Below are positions 9,931-20,580 of a stretch of 22,500 nt of DNA, in pieces. Every line of letters starts with the position of its first letter. Position 1 is the stretch's first letter. This stretch comes from Chrysomallon squamiferum (Eukaryota > Mollusca > Gastropoda > Neomphalida > Peltospiridae), in contig CM022673.1 of NCBI GenBank assembly GCA_012295275.1, forward strand, positions 1,836,105 to 1,858,604. The letters run 5' to 3'. Made by a program: the position numbers and the translations under genes. The notes beneath the pieces were generated by a model. The model did not search any database and was not told where the DNA came from. It saw only the letters and a list, made by a program, of their open reading frames with translations.

Positions 9931-10420
9931 CACACCCCCCCCCCTCCGCCCGTGCTGCGAAGTAACAAAACTAATAGCAGCAGCTTCTGCTGGAAGCGAA
10001 GACTGAAATTTGATTTATACATTTTCACACTAAGCTCGCTAAGTGTCGTGAACGGGACACAAAAGAAACCCTCGCCAGCTCTGAACACGGAGAACTCGCG
10101 TTACGACCAAGCTCGACTTGACTCCTGTCACCGAAAAATCACTCACGTTGCGAGTGGTCCACAGAATTTGGAGCCTCGTGTCTTTTTTCCCCCGTCTTTT
10201 TATGGGAAATTAATTCAGCGGCTGGCTGCAAATCATTTTCAGTAACGGCACCTTGCAGTAAGCGTAATTAAAATTGAACGCTGCCCGGGCCGTAAGATAC
10301 GTTGTCGTTCTCTCGCCTCGCGCTACGACGGTAACCGCAGAGTTGTAGCAGTGCTGTTGTGTTTGCTGCACACTAAGAGAAAAATGCCGGTCGATCGGAA
10401 GAGAAAACTGGCTTTATTTG
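9931..10420. promoter_or_regulatory. CpG-rich, GC-elevated block (possible regulatory or conserved non-coding element)
   Basis: After a C10 run (9935-9944), CpG dinucleotides are dense (for example CTCGCGTTACGACC near 10094, CTCGCCTCGCGCTACGACGG near 10313 and CCGGTCGATCGG at 10387) in an otherwise AT-rich window. TGCAAATCATTTTCAG (about 10227) and GTAATTAAAATTG (10263) are octamer- and homeodomain-site-like. A 97-codon plus-strand frame (9952-10245) has no ATG and no recognisable product. No TATA box or initiator can be assigned, so promoter, enhancer and simply older unique DNA all remain possible. Confidence 0.25.
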
Positions 10421-11140
10421 TTTTCTGTAGCAGGCTTTTATTCTTAGACCCGATTAAATTTCTAGAATCTTTGCTCAGTAACACAATCCTTTATTGTTTG
10501 TGCATGTTGTAAATATAAGGGAACGTTATCGTGTAGCATCGGTAGTGTTCTGTTATCATCCAGATGTGCCAATTAAAATATGTTGTAATATAACTATGTT
10601 TTTTTTTGTTTTGTTTTTTTTGTTTTTTTAGTATGGTATTAAAATAATATCTTTACATTTTGCATCATATTATATACAGATTAAATTTTTATGTCAGTCA
10701 GCATAATACTGCATAAGAATGCAGAGAGAGTGAGAGAGTTGAGAGTAGGATTATGGGTAAAAATCCTGTATCTGTCAAATGTAATGCTGAATATTTCTAC
10801 GTCATTTCAAACATTATCCATTAAACACTAACTGTTTTGTATTTGTAATACTGGATTACAGCGTGGCGTGCATTCTAAACCTAATATCTATCTGATCCCG
10901 TTTTTACGATCCTGCCTTATTTTTTTTTGCCGTGAATAATTACGTCATTTAGGTAACGCCTATTACTCGCGTTCATTGAGCTTTGCAGCAGCTGACTCTA
11001 AAACAAGCACATTATGGTAATTTGTCTTCTTCCTTCGTGGACTCGAGTTACTTCTGCAAGACAAATGGGGAGACTGCCACTCAGTAATAGCCTCGTTCCT
11101 CTTTTCAACTGTGCAATGAGAATTTAAGTCTAATAAGGAC
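10421..11140. other. AT-rich to mixed sequence, no gene
   Basis: T-rich run at 10600-10628. TACGTCATTT occurs at about 10799 and 10934 (CRE half-site-like). CAGCAGCTGACTC at about 10986 has an E-box core. These are short motifs only, with no supporting context. Confidence 0.45.
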
Positions 11141-11328
11141 TGGCTTGTAGCTCAGCGATCACAACTGTATTTGGTCGAAGGATCAGTCCTCAGCGGTCGA
11201 AGGATCAGTCCTCAGCGGTTTCAGTCCTCAAATAGGAATTTCCCGTTCCAGCGTGGGTATCGCGATTATTTTTTGAACAGCCACGATATGGGAAAGTGTA
11301 TATGATATATCGAAGCTGATGTTAATAA
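11141..11328 (+). repeat. tRNA-type SINE copy, degenerate, with duplicated B-box region
   Basis: TGGCTTGTAGCTCAGCG (11141-11157) is A-box-like. TTGGTCGAAGGATCAGTCCT (11171-11190) matches the minus-strand copy at 21530-21549 in 18 of 20 bases. The core TTTCCCGTTCCAG (11239-11251) matches 4025-4037 exactly and 21495-21507 with one change. A 22-bp unit (GGTCGAAGGATCAGTCCTCAGC) is tandemly duplicated at 11173-11194 and 11195-11216, with a partial third copy. The 3' part (CCACGATATGG, ATATATCGAAGC) is weakly similar to the rest of the core. The 3' end is approximate and no tail or target duplication was identified. Confidence 0.6.
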
Positions 11329-11472
11329 TCGAGAAGAGTAGTGGTTATTGCTTAATCGTCTTCATTCGAGAAGCGCATAATTGATACCTAATAAATTATC
11401 ATCATTTAATATAATTATTTTATTGTAAGTCTTGTGGGCATAATATAACAATGAGATTTAAAAAAATATAAT

Positions 11473-11474
<2 letters not shown>

Positions 11475-11568
<94 letters not shown>
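11475..11568. repeat. (GA)47 microsatellite
   Basis: Uninterrupted 94-bp GA tract ending at ATGAGAAAAGG. Confidence 0.98.
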
Positions 11569-11569
<1 letters not shown>

Positions 11570-11571
<2 letters not shown>

Positions 11572-11967
11572 GAAAAGGATAACTATTTTTCGTTGAATGC
11601 AAAACAGAAACGATTTCAGATTAGTTAAAAGGAGGTACAATGCTGACTGATGCAATAAATAAATAAATGGCCGCTATGGATGTTGCACTTCTGTTTCAGA
11701 GTCTGTGAGAAGAAATAATGTTCACTTATTAAAACGAATCAAACCGTGTACGGTAAACCCTGTCTGCGTTGAGAGTGGTGTCAAACGACCTTTACGCTTT
11801 TTGAAACGTCTCTCGAGTGGAACTCTTCTCTGAACAATCGGTTCGGCTCAGACTAACGAGACATTTTGGCCTGCCCGGTGACGAGGTTGACCTACTGAAA
11901 CACTGGACTTCACAACTCATTCAGTAACTGAGAGGAGCTGTTTCATGATTTCTGGAGAAACAAAAAC
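11570..11967. other. Unique sequence, no gene
   Basis: GC-richer and CpG-containing from about 11750 to 11950, for example CTGCCCGGTGACGAGG. No coding frame or repeat is supported. Confidence 0.5.
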
Positions 11968-11985
11968 AAAAAAAAAAAAAAAAAA
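11968..11985. repeat. Poly-A tract, 18 bp
   Basis: Eighteen A residues after CAAAAAC, followed directly by a T/GT-rich stretch. Confidence 0.9.
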
Positions 11986-12109
11986 TTGTTGTGTTTTTGT
12001 TTTGTTTTATTTTGACGTCTGCTCTTTTTGACTTTTCTTTCATCTCAGAATGCTTAGAAATTACAAAGGGGAAAAGATTCTTAACTTATTTGTCTTCGTG
12101 ATGAATTGG

Positions 12110-12552
12110 AGAATTGTGTAAGTTGCTGAACTATAGATCATGCCGCCAAGAGTCCAAATCCAATTACACGCCATCGCCTCGTGCTGCCAGTGTTACGCAT
12201 TTCACGTCTGCTTCCTTCCTTCTGGCGTGATGGATTTCTCGCAATTATCTCCCTTCTGTGACACCCAGCTTTAGGGCGTACAAGTTCCTATTTTTTAACC
12301 TCGGTCATAAGCTGTAAATTAATCCCGAGAGAAACGTGTGTAGATTGCACACGAATCCGGTGCCCTGCATGTTTATTTCGAAGAGCCAGAACGAGCCTGG
12401 TATTTTGGGCAAAAACAAGTGACGTCACAGTCGTGATCCAGCTGCGTGAAAACCGGTTTGGACCGGATCTCACTCGGATCTAAATGGCGGGGGTGTAGAA
12501 GAAGGTGGATTCTCACTAATTGGGTGTCCTGGATCGACTGCCCGGGACACGG
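12110..12552. other. CpG-containing unique block with a consensus CRE
   Basis: A GC-elevated stretch with a perfect TGACGTCA at 12420-12427, the near-palindrome CCGGTTTGGACCGG at about 12453, and CAATTACACGCC and CTCGCAATTATC homeodomain-like sites. Short frames on both strands lack ATG starts and recognisable products. Function is unknown. Confidence 0.3.
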
Positions 12553-12599
12553 AAAAAAAAAAAAAAAAAAATGGATTTCACGTCAGGAGGCTGAGAATA

Positions 12600-12636
<37 letters not shown>
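12553..12636. repeat. Two poly-A tracts (19 and 35 bp)
   Basis: A19 at 12553-12571 and A35 at 12602-12636, separated by a 30-base unique stretch. Confidence 0.95.
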
Positions 12637-12638
<2 letters not shown>

Positions 12639-12789
12639 AAGGAAAATGAAAGCATCTCTGTGGGACAGATTACCAATTAGGTGACTGACCTTTGAAACCG
12701 CCGATTGCTGCTATATATAGTACAATCATTTAATATTCCAGTATTTTAAAGTGCAAAGCTTGCGATGTGTAAGTTTGTATAACAGTGAG

Positions 12790-12985
12790 TTTGTGCATAT
12801 AAATGTATGTATGTGTATAGGTGTGTATGTGAGTGTGTGTGTATGAGAGAGTGAATGTACGTACGTATGTATGCCTTTATGTCTGTATGTCTGTAGGTGT
12901 GTGTAAACGTGTGTGTATATATATTTATGTATGTCTGTATATATGTGTGTTTAGGCTCGCGTGCATATGTGTAAATATACGTAGG
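12790..12985. repeat. Degenerate (TATG)/(TG) repeat
   Basis: TATG, TGTG, TACG and TCTG units without long pure runs; an aged tetranucleotide array. Frames rich in Thr-His-Ile-Tyr on the minus strand derive from it. Confidence 0.85.
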
Positions 12986-12999
12986 TGAAGATATTTCCA

Positions 13000-14365
13000 G
13001 TTTTCTATCTATCGACACATCAAAAGATCTTTTCCTTCAGGCTATCAGAATAACATTTCTTCCTTCGCCAAAAATAAAAAATAATAATAAAAACAACTCA
13101 ATAGAAAGAGTTGTTCGTGGAAGCTAATTATCTCTTCCAATCAATTAACATTTTACTTTCTGACTTTTTGCAGAAAGAACCGCATGTTATGAACTAGTTA
13201 AGTCATTTCAAGACGTTGAAAAAAATAAAACTATAATAAAGATTACATCTTTCATATTAAGGCGTGTACGCCGACATCTTAGTTTGCAAACTAAAAAATA
13301 GGAAGTTTCCGAAGGCGCAGCTCTCTATAAACAATAAGCCTCGTGTTTCTTTGGCATTTAAATGACAATTGGATGGAATGGCGTATTGATTTAAGCTTCT
13401 TTTTTTCCCCTTCTGTTCCAAGTCAAACGATTTCAAGTGTTGGGATCGTACTAAATAAAATGAGTCTAATTAAAGAGTGAATACTAAATTGCGTTCCCAG
13501 TGATTTTCTCAGTCCGCTAAGGGCAACAGCACGTGATACCTACGAACTAAATAACAATTTGTTGGAAAGTCTTTAAACCAGGCCAGTGCTATTTTAGAAA
13601 ACTAGCTCAGCGCGCTAGCAATAGCGAAGAAAAAAACTACTGCTGTAATTTGAGAAATAATTTCAAATATTGTTTCACGATATTTTCGATGCCCGACATC
13701 TTATTACCTTAAAATAAAAACATATATAATAATTTCTAGGCCAGGAAACAGTGATGCGTTGGAGAATCAAATTTCATAATAAAGACTTGACATCTATTGA
13801 TTTTTTTTTTTTTAAATAAATAAATAATAATCATGCAACAGGTGTTCATTTTTATTTTTAAAGCACAGTAATGTTAAGAAATGAAAAAGAATTAATTGTT
13901 AGTTCCGCTCCATTTCGCCACTGAACTTTCAGTTGTTCAGACCTATTGTCGTATAGGTGGTGAAGAGAAAATAACTGCGGTCAAAAATCCAATTGATTTT
14001 CAGTGGTTATCATACAAAATATTTGGACTGCGTCGTCAGCAGACAAAAATTTTTGATAACAGTTATAAAGCCGCTCTTTGCACACCGTGTGTGGGTATTC
14101 AGTGAAAAACAAATTTTCTGAAAATAGTTCTGCCTTGTAGTATTATAAATCCGTTCAGAATATATTTAAGACCGCTATTTGGGGAAATCAATACAAAATT
14201 TCGTTGTCAATCGACGTACTACGGCACGGCAAATAGAGAGGAATCTTTCCTCTGAAAAATATGTTTATCCTTGGCAAACAGTTTTTGATGCTTCCAAACT
14301 AGCATTATTGTGCTTGCCGAAAGAAAGATTGATAGAGAGAAAGATGGATAGCTTGGTGGAGATCT
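13000..14365. other. Unique AT-rich sequence, no gene recognised
   Basis: Chance frames only (for example 13896-14105, which starts TTG). T12 lies at 13801-13813. The block around 13260-13400 contains TTTGCAAACTAA, AAACAATAAG and GCATTTAAATGACAATTGG, a cluster of Fox/Sox/homeodomain-like motifs that could mark a regulatory element but is not decisive. Confidence 0.45.
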
Positions 14366-14366
14366 G

Positions 14367-14386
14367 TAGAGAGAGAGAGAGGGAGG

Positions 14387-14470
<84 letters not shown>
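14367..14470. repeat. (GA)n microsatellite with GGGA interruption
   Basis: GA tract from 14367, with GGGAGGGAGG at 14381-14390, then pure GA from 14391 to 14469. Degenerate GA/GAAA sequence continues to about 14570. Confidence 0.96.
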
Positions 14471-14472
<2 letters not shown>

Positions 14473-14623
14473 GATGCATACTGAGATTGAGAAAGAAAAA
14501 TAGAGAGGTAAAGAGAGAAAAAGACTGAGGGAAAGAAAAGGCTGAGATAGAAACAGAAAAAACAAAGACAGGCTGATAATTGTTAACAGTTATTAATATA
14601 CAGTATATGTATATGTGTATGTA

Positions 14624-14625
<2 letters not shown>

Positions 14626-14684
<59 letters not shown>
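14626..14684. repeat. (GT)29 microsatellite
   Basis: Pure GT tract of 59 bp, preceded by TATG-like units and followed by GAGTGCGTG. Confidence 0.97.
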
Positions 14685-14686
<2 letters not shown>

Positions 14687-14689
14687 TGC

Positions 14690-15640
14690 GTGCTTGTGTT
14701 CATTCGGACAAATGTTAGACAAATATAGGGAACGATCCTTTATATATAAAACTGTCAACATATTCCAAATAAGGACTAATACGCACGCTCAGGTTAGCTG
14801 AGGGCATTTTAATCATTTCAAAATCTTCATACAACAAAAACAATCTGTCATCGCTTTCCCAGCCAAACATCGCCAATTCAAGCCTGCTTTCACTTTGGCT
14901 GAAAGAACCATACACTCGCCAGCACCGTTTATTTTCTTTTGATAATAACCAAATGCGCATATAAAATAACCAGATCAATCATTGTGGAATATTACTGTCA
15001 ACGCAACTTCACACAATTAAGCTGTTTGAAAACAGCCAGGGTTTATCACTGTCATAATCTTGTCACTAATTAGCTGGAATCGTTCACGTATTTAATAAAT
15101 GTTGTCAAAACTCTCAACTCGTTTTTTTAATAATAAAAAAAAAGATTTATCAGTTGCTGAGCTGTAGCTAAATGTGTTACGGGTAAATAATGTAGAACAG
15201 TGTCGTTGTCGAGTTCGCTGTACGTGTGTGTGTGTTTTGATGTGTGACTGTTTTAACTCGCCAGACAACTAGGTGGTGAAGTAACCGAATCTTCGTCAAT
15301 AACACAAATTTCAAACACAGACAAGTGCTACCGACCCAAATAAGAAAAGACACAGTTAACAGATTCGTTAAAAGACACAGCTAATACGTTCGTAAAGTAG
15401 ACCATAAGGAAATGATAGAAAATTATTAATTAATCTAATCACACGCTGAAACTGGGTTAAGGATACTGGTTAATTATTGTTCTGAGAGGATCAGCTGGTT
15501 TGATGTCGGAGTTCATGTAATGACGTGTATTGCTGTGTACAAACCACTTGCGAACTGTCAAAGTTAAGTTTTACATTTCAGAAAACTGATGTCGTTGGTG
15601 TTTAATTGACAAATTTCATTTGTCTCATATTTATGTGTGT
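14690..15640. other. Unique AT-rich sequence, no gene recognised
   Basis: A minus-strand frame of 87 codons (14715-14978) starts TTG, with an internal ATG 7 codons in. It reads fairly protein-like (FGWESDDRLFLLYEDF), but its length is expected by chance and I cannot place it. No splice or promoter context supports it. Confidence 0.4.
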
Positions 15641-15659
15641 GTTTTCTTCTCTCTTCTTA

Positions 15660-15850
15660 TTTATTTGTGTATATGTGTGAGTATATTTTTGTATTTATGT
15701 ATGTATATATGTATGTATGGATGTATGTATCTATGTACCTACGTACATACGTATGTATGTATGTATTTATGTGTATGCGTACTTTCGTCTGACTGTCTGT
15801 ATGCATGTATGTATGAATGTAAGCAAGAGTGTATGCGTGTTTCTTCATCG
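15660..15850. repeat. Degenerate (TATG)n array
   Basis: TATG, TACG and TGTA units with substitutions, densest at 15696-15775. Confidence 0.85.
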
Positions 15851-15998
15851 TGTATATAAAATACATAAGCGTGAATGACTGTATATAGTATGTAGTATAT
15901 TATATAACAGGTAAGTATGTTTACAAATAATATATGTACACACGCAAGAACAGATTTAATTAAATGAATTTGTATCTGCAAGTGTATGTGTGGACGTG

Positions 15999-16019
15999 TT
16001 TGTGTGTGTGTGTGTGTGT
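15999..16019. repeat. Short (GT)n
   Basis: About ten GT units. Confidence 0.9.
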
Positions 16020-16079
16020 AAAGTCATGCTTTTAATTTTGCCTATTTTAACTTCTTTTCTTCTCACTTCTTTAATCACT

Positions 16080-16420
16080 TTATCAAAACAAACATCACAT
16101 CTACCTGTCAACCCGTCCCACCATTCGTCATTTCCAAGCTCTACCCTTTGCAGCTAAGTGCACGCATTTTCACAACAAACTCGGCATTCGTCGTCAATTA
16201 CCGTCAGTCACGACGACACCAACGCGTGACCAGTCGTTCAAACAGCGGGTTATCGAAAGGCAGACGTCGGCGATAAACTCCGATTTTGTCTATCGTATCG
16301 CGCACCGTCCGAAACGAAGTCATCAGTTTCGTTTTAACATTTCTCTTCGTTTTTGACGTTATCCATTAAGCGCGCATTTCAGTGTCGTGTGTTATGGCAT
16401 TAGACAGGCGTTATGGAGAG
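16080..16420. promoter_or_regulatory. CpG-rich block (possible regulatory element or degenerate exon)
   Basis: CpG is dense (for example GTCGTCAATTACCGTCAGTC near 16190, CAGACGTCGGCGATAAAC near 16260 and TCGTATCGCGCACCGTCCG near 16295). A plus-strand frame stays open for about 93 codons (about 16070-16356) without any ATG, and a minus-strand ATG frame of 39 codons overlaps it. Neither encodes anything I recognise. The base composition differs sharply from the AT-rich neighbours. Confidence 0.22.
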
Positions 16421-16791
16421 GACTGACAATGATCCCAGGCTCAGACAAATGTAATGTATTTCAATGAAGAGTTTATACACCCTTAGTTACAAGCTCAGTG
16501 TCTCAGTCGATATGTAGATTACGATTACCGTGTTATTTTCGCATTCGTGCAAAATATTTTGCCGACTAGATGATAATGTGTTACTGGCCTGATGATGGAA
16601 ATCACATTCGTAGAAATAATAATGTAGCACAGATTAGAATGACAAAGCGATACGTCACTGAGTTATTCTGAAGATTATTTCATAAATCTGTATGACATGC
16701 TCAGATGACTGGATGCTTTAAATTGATGACTAAATAGGGGAAGTAACATATAATGCATATTAACTGAAAGTGTTCATATTCATAGCTAAAG

Positions 16792-16794
<3 letters not shown>
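16421..16794. other. Unique sequence, nothing recognised
   Basis: No coding frame, repeat or RNA gene was supported. Confidence 0.5.
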
Positions 16795-16830
<36 letters not shown>

Positions 16831-16850
16831 ACACACACACACACACACAA
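16795..16850. repeat. (AC)n with one AATC interruption
   Basis: AC tract at 16795-16827, interrupted by AATC, then AC to 16849. Confidence 0.96.
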
Positions 16851-16930
16851 CCTGACTAAACTTGTGACAGCTAAGAAAAATAGTGTATGTATATGTTCTA
16901 TATCTTTAGGTGTTTTTAAATTTATCATTC

Positions 16931-16991
<61 letters not shown>
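16931..16991. repeat. (AAT)20 microsatellite
   Basis: Pure trinucleotide tract of 61 bp running into TTATATATATTAT. Confidence 0.97.
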
Positions 16992-16992
<1 letters not shown>

Positions 16993-17168
16993 TATATATA
17001 TTATAAGAATAACTCTAACATCCAAAAGAAAAGAAACCAGTAATAATAATAAATAAATCCCCTAATAATCAATCACAACAAACAAACCAACACATTCTCC
17101 AGAGATATTACATAATCTTTCAAAATGCAATGACGTAAAACATCCAAGACAATTTAAAAAACCTTGGA

Positions 17169-17191
17169 CAACAACAACAACAACAACAACA
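17169..17191. repeat. Short (CAA)n
   Basis: Seven CAA units in A/C-rich DNA. Further CAACAACATCAACAAC occurs at about 17234. Confidence 0.9.
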
Positions 17192-17319
17192 GAAACATTA
17201 TTTTTTTAACCACATCTTTACAAAAACAAGCGTCAACAACAACATCAACAACTTTCTGGTCTTGAAGTAAGTCGTCAAAAACATGACGCCATGTACCAAT
17301 ACCATTTTGTCTGCTAGTA

Positions 17320-17720
17320 ATTGCAAATCAGCGTGAAAGCGCTGCATTCTGACACAAAACGGTCTTGTTGACCACCTTTTATCAGCTCGCTCGCTGTTCG
17401 CTGGTGTGCTTGTGAGAGATTAATATCAAATTTCCCGCCACATGTTGCGACCAATCAACGGTAACCGGGCAGCGACCTGGCTGCATAACGCAGGCGGAAA
17501 GATATTACGAAAACCGTGACACGGCCATTGTCCGTGGAGAGCGTTAGAAACGGACACTGACGGACAGGCGAGTGAAAGTGAGCAGGCTTTTGTTTGCAGA
17601 TATTTGTCATCAAGCTTTGACGTGTTTGCGGATGACAACAGGAAATGTAACGACAAGGCAGCTGCAAGTGTGAGCTTCGTTTTCGTTTGTAATTGCGGTT
17701 ATGAAAGCGACGTGGAAATC
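17320..17720. promoter_or_regulatory. CpG-rich block with CCAAT and E-box motifs (possible regulatory element)
   Basis: I count about 27 CpGs by eye between 17320 and 17700, at roughly half GC, so CpG is not depleted. It holds GACCAATCAACGG (CCAAT-type) at about 17450, GCCACATGTTGC (E-box) at about 17438, TTTCCCGCC (E2F-like) at about 17431, and CTCGCTCGCTGTTCGCTGG at about 17387. Minus-strand frames across it have no recognisable product. It could be a promoter or enhancer; there is no transcript evidence. Confidence 0.25.
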
Positions 17721-17784
17721 TGCCAAATGTTTTCCTCAGGTCTAGAAGCAGGAACTTGGTAGTTCTTAGTTACTTCTGAGTTGC

Positions 17785-17882
17785 ATTTTTATTTTATTTT
17801 ATTTTATTTTATTTTATTTTATTTTATTTTATTTAATTTAATTTAATTTAGATTTTATTTTCAGAATTAATTTAATTTAAAT
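17785..17882. repeat. (ATTTT)n changing to (ATTTA)n pentanucleotide array
   Basis: About nine ATTTT units pass into four ATTTA/TTTAA units. After GATTTTATTTTCAG a short TTAATTTAATTTAAATT echo follows. Confidence 0.92.
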
Positions 17883-18620
17883 TATTTATTTATCATTACT
17901 ATTTTAAATTTACGTTTGAACTATTCTTTAAAAATAAATACGTAAAACTGATCGTAACGACACATTTATTTACTTCTCAATTTCAGCAGATTAAATATCA
18001 CCTATTCTTACATACGTTTCAGTTTGCGACGAAAACAAACTGAAAAGACGCAACTTTTTGAAAACAAAATCTGAGGCAATGAAAACAGTCGACACAGGCT
18101 GCTTTCACTCTTAGAAAATTAAATACGCCATATTCTACGATTTTACGTGGCGTTAATTGCCCGACGCAGTAAATGAAAAGATAAAATCCTGGATATAAAA
18201 ATGATCAGAATTAAACGCGAGCAAAACAGTCTGAAGTCAGTTAGTACAGTCTGTGAAATTAATTTCACCTCTAACTGGATAAAGCAAAATTAAGGTTCTG
18301 CGGACAACAGAACATGGACGTTATAATTACGGTACTGTAAGGTTATAAAGTAAAGTTGTTTAATGGTAAAAGAAAAGGTAGGCTGGGATATTGTTGTGCA
18401 TTTCTATGAGAATTGTTGGTGGCGATGAATGAATCTGATAATAAGAAAAAGGCAGAATTATTGCAGATTATTTAACACGGAGTATTTGGTGCATGGTTTA
18501 TTAAAACATTTAAAGGGCAGCATTTGATTGTTTATTCTGGGTGTATACGTAAAGATTATATATTGAGAGATAGACAAGTAGAGATAGAGAGTCCATGAAG
18601 AAAGATCGCAGGAGAAACGA
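17883..18620. other. Unique AT-rich sequence, no gene
   Basis: Contains a perfect 16-bp palindrome, GTGAAATTAATTTCAC, at 18253-18268. No coding frame was seen. Confidence 0.5.
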
Positions 18621-18621
18621 A

Positions 18622-18867
<246 letters not shown>

Positions 18868-18949
18868 TGGACAGAGATGCATACAAACATATGACGTGTT
18901 TACGTACCTTTCTACATCAACCCGTCATCTATTCATAGTACATAAAAAC

Positions 18950-19045
18950 AAACATACATACATACATACATACATATACATACATCCATACGCTCATATA
19001 CATACATACATATACTATACACATCCATACATACATTCAAATACA
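18950..19045. repeat. Degenerate (CATA)n
   Basis: CATA units with CCATA, CTCATA and TATACA variants; six pure units at the start. Confidence 0.9.
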
Positions 19046-19386
19046 AAAGTACCTATATATATGGATACACATAGAACATATACCAACATGCCCCTTGCTT
19101 ATGAATAAACATACAGAACATTTCAAGGATAAAATAAGTGAAATAATCTCGCTGTTTCCTGTGGGCTGCTATTGGTGTTGTGAGGTATTGATCTGTGGCG
19201 TGGTGTTGTTATACTAATTAGTAATTACACGGAAATCTTGTATTCCGTGAAAACAGATCAATAGCAGGTGAGTGTGGCGGTTTCTGTTTTTACAACTTCA
19301 GCATAAAACTTTACAATTAGCCAAATGAAAACTACGCGAATCATTAAAAAACGACAACAACACAAAAGAACCCCAATACCTCCTCC
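19046..19386. other. Unique sequence, nothing recognised
   Basis: No coding frame or RNA gene. The region grades into A/C-rich DNA at 19340-19390. Confidence 0.5.
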
Positions 19387-19460
19387 AAAAAAAAAAAAAA
19401 AAAAAACACAACAAAAAAACAACAATAAAAATAAAAATAAAATAAGAAAAAACAACAATG
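19387..19460. repeat. Poly-A (20 bp) with A-rich CAA/AAT continuation
   Basis: A20 at 19387-19406, then ACAAC/AATAAAAATA-type sequence. Confidence 0.93.
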
Positions 19461-19639
19461 TCTTTATATGTCCAGTTCGTGTATGCATGTTTAATATGTT
19501 TTCTGAACGCTGGATAAAAGGACATCTAATCACAGAACGAGCTGTTACTCTGAATTTGTTTAAACCTAACATTAGAGACAAAGTCACGGTATTTAGATTG
19601 TCCAAGTCGCGTATTTTAACAAACGACAGGTCGTATTAA

Positions 19640-19830
19640 AACGAAATCGTCTAATTAAAGCAAGTGATCACGTGACTAATCTTCATAAAGGAGCCCATCG
19701 CTTTTTTACCATTCGACCAGTACTCCACAACTATTTACTACCGAAAAATGCTCATTTCTATCTTGTAATGGTAAAAGTCTTAGCCAAAACTTTTCAGATG
19801 TTTTCCTTTTACCACAATATAAAGTATAAA
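19640..19830 (+). repeat. SINE core copy, degenerate
   Basis: GGAGCCCATCGCTTTTTTAC, then CATTCGACCAGTACTCCACAACT (19709-19732 region), then TTTCTATCTTGT and TAATGG. These follow, in order, the central domain recalled for a mollusc SINE: GGGCCCATTGGGCTATTTC, TTCCAGCCAGTGCTCCACGACT, then TGCTATCCTGT. The A-box/B-box head is not clear, and both ends are approximate. Confidence 0.5.
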
Positions 19831-19847
19831 CACAGATTTAAAAACAA

Positions 19848-19881
19848 AAATAATAATAATAAAATAATCATAATAATAATC

Positions 19882-19935
<54 letters not shown>

Positions 19936-19945
19936 TTAATAAAAA
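19848..19945. repeat. (AAT)n microsatellite
   Basis: AAT units with two ATC interruptions, then about 20 pure units. This array follows closely on the 3' end of the SINE-like copy. Confidence 0.96.
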
Positions 19946-20450
19946 TATTAATCAGGTTAAGGAACTACATTCACTGTGTTGTTTTTCTCTTTTGATATTT
20001 GCAACATGTCGGAGTTAAAAAGGGGTTCGAGAAAAAAGTGTTTACCCAGTATTGACGGATTCAGTAATCGAACTCGCTCTGTCGTCCTCGATTATCGAAA
20101 TTGTCGATTGAACAGGTTGAGAAAGACAGAAAAGCTTACACAATACTAAATCGATCCCCAATGTAATATGTTAGGGACCTATCATGCGTTTTAAAAAAAA
20201 GTGGGTGCAGTTACTGTGATCCATGCCAAAACATGTGATCCTGACAAATTATGTTCTATTTCCTTTCGCTGAATTCATATTAAATGGCATTCCATGTTAA
20301 TTTTATTAAGAAATTGTATTACAAGGTATATTTATAACGTTCTATTTTCAAAAATTGTTATTGAATACTGTGAGTTTCAATGTTAGTGACAAGCAGCTAA
20401 AGGTAAATTTGAAGAAAAAAAATGTATGCTTCCATTCTTCAACAATAACA
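19946..20450. other. Unique sequence, nothing recognised
   Basis: Bases 20060-20085 read on the minus strand include GCGAGTTCGATTAC, a B-box-like string, but no A-box was found at the right distance. No coding frame. Confidence 0.45.
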
Positions 20451-20539
20451 GACACAACAAGAACATCAACAACAACAACATCATTTATAATAATTATAAA
20501 AATTATCATTTCAGTAAAACAATAAGAAACAAACAGAAC

Positions 20540-20580
<41 letters not shown>

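Noticed and set aside
13896-14105. 69-codon plus-strand frame
   Set aside because: Starts TTG, has no family resemblance, and its length is expected by chance.
14179-14340. Frame with NRRTTARQIERNL, reminiscent of a Tc1/mariner DNA-binding region
   Set aside because: Only a few residues match, the start is TTG, the frame runs into a GA repeat, and no catalytic or terminal-repeat evidence is present.
14715-14978. 87-codon minus-strand frame that reads protein-like
   Set aside because: Several frames of this size are expected by chance at this base composition, and no homology or splice evidence was found.
15140-15230. GAGCTGTAGCTAAATG followed by TCGAGTTCGCTG as a tRNA-like element
   Set aside because: The A-box and B-box matches are poor and no acceptor stem pairs. 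Left unannotated.
17426-17667. Overlapping minus-strand frames in the CpG-rich block
   Set aside because: Two overlapping frames without recognisable motifs; the CpG-rich sequence simply contains few stop codons.
20060-20110. B-box-like GCGAGTTCGATTAC on the minus strand as a tRNA or SINE
   Set aside because: No A-box or cloverleaf could be fitted at the right spacing.
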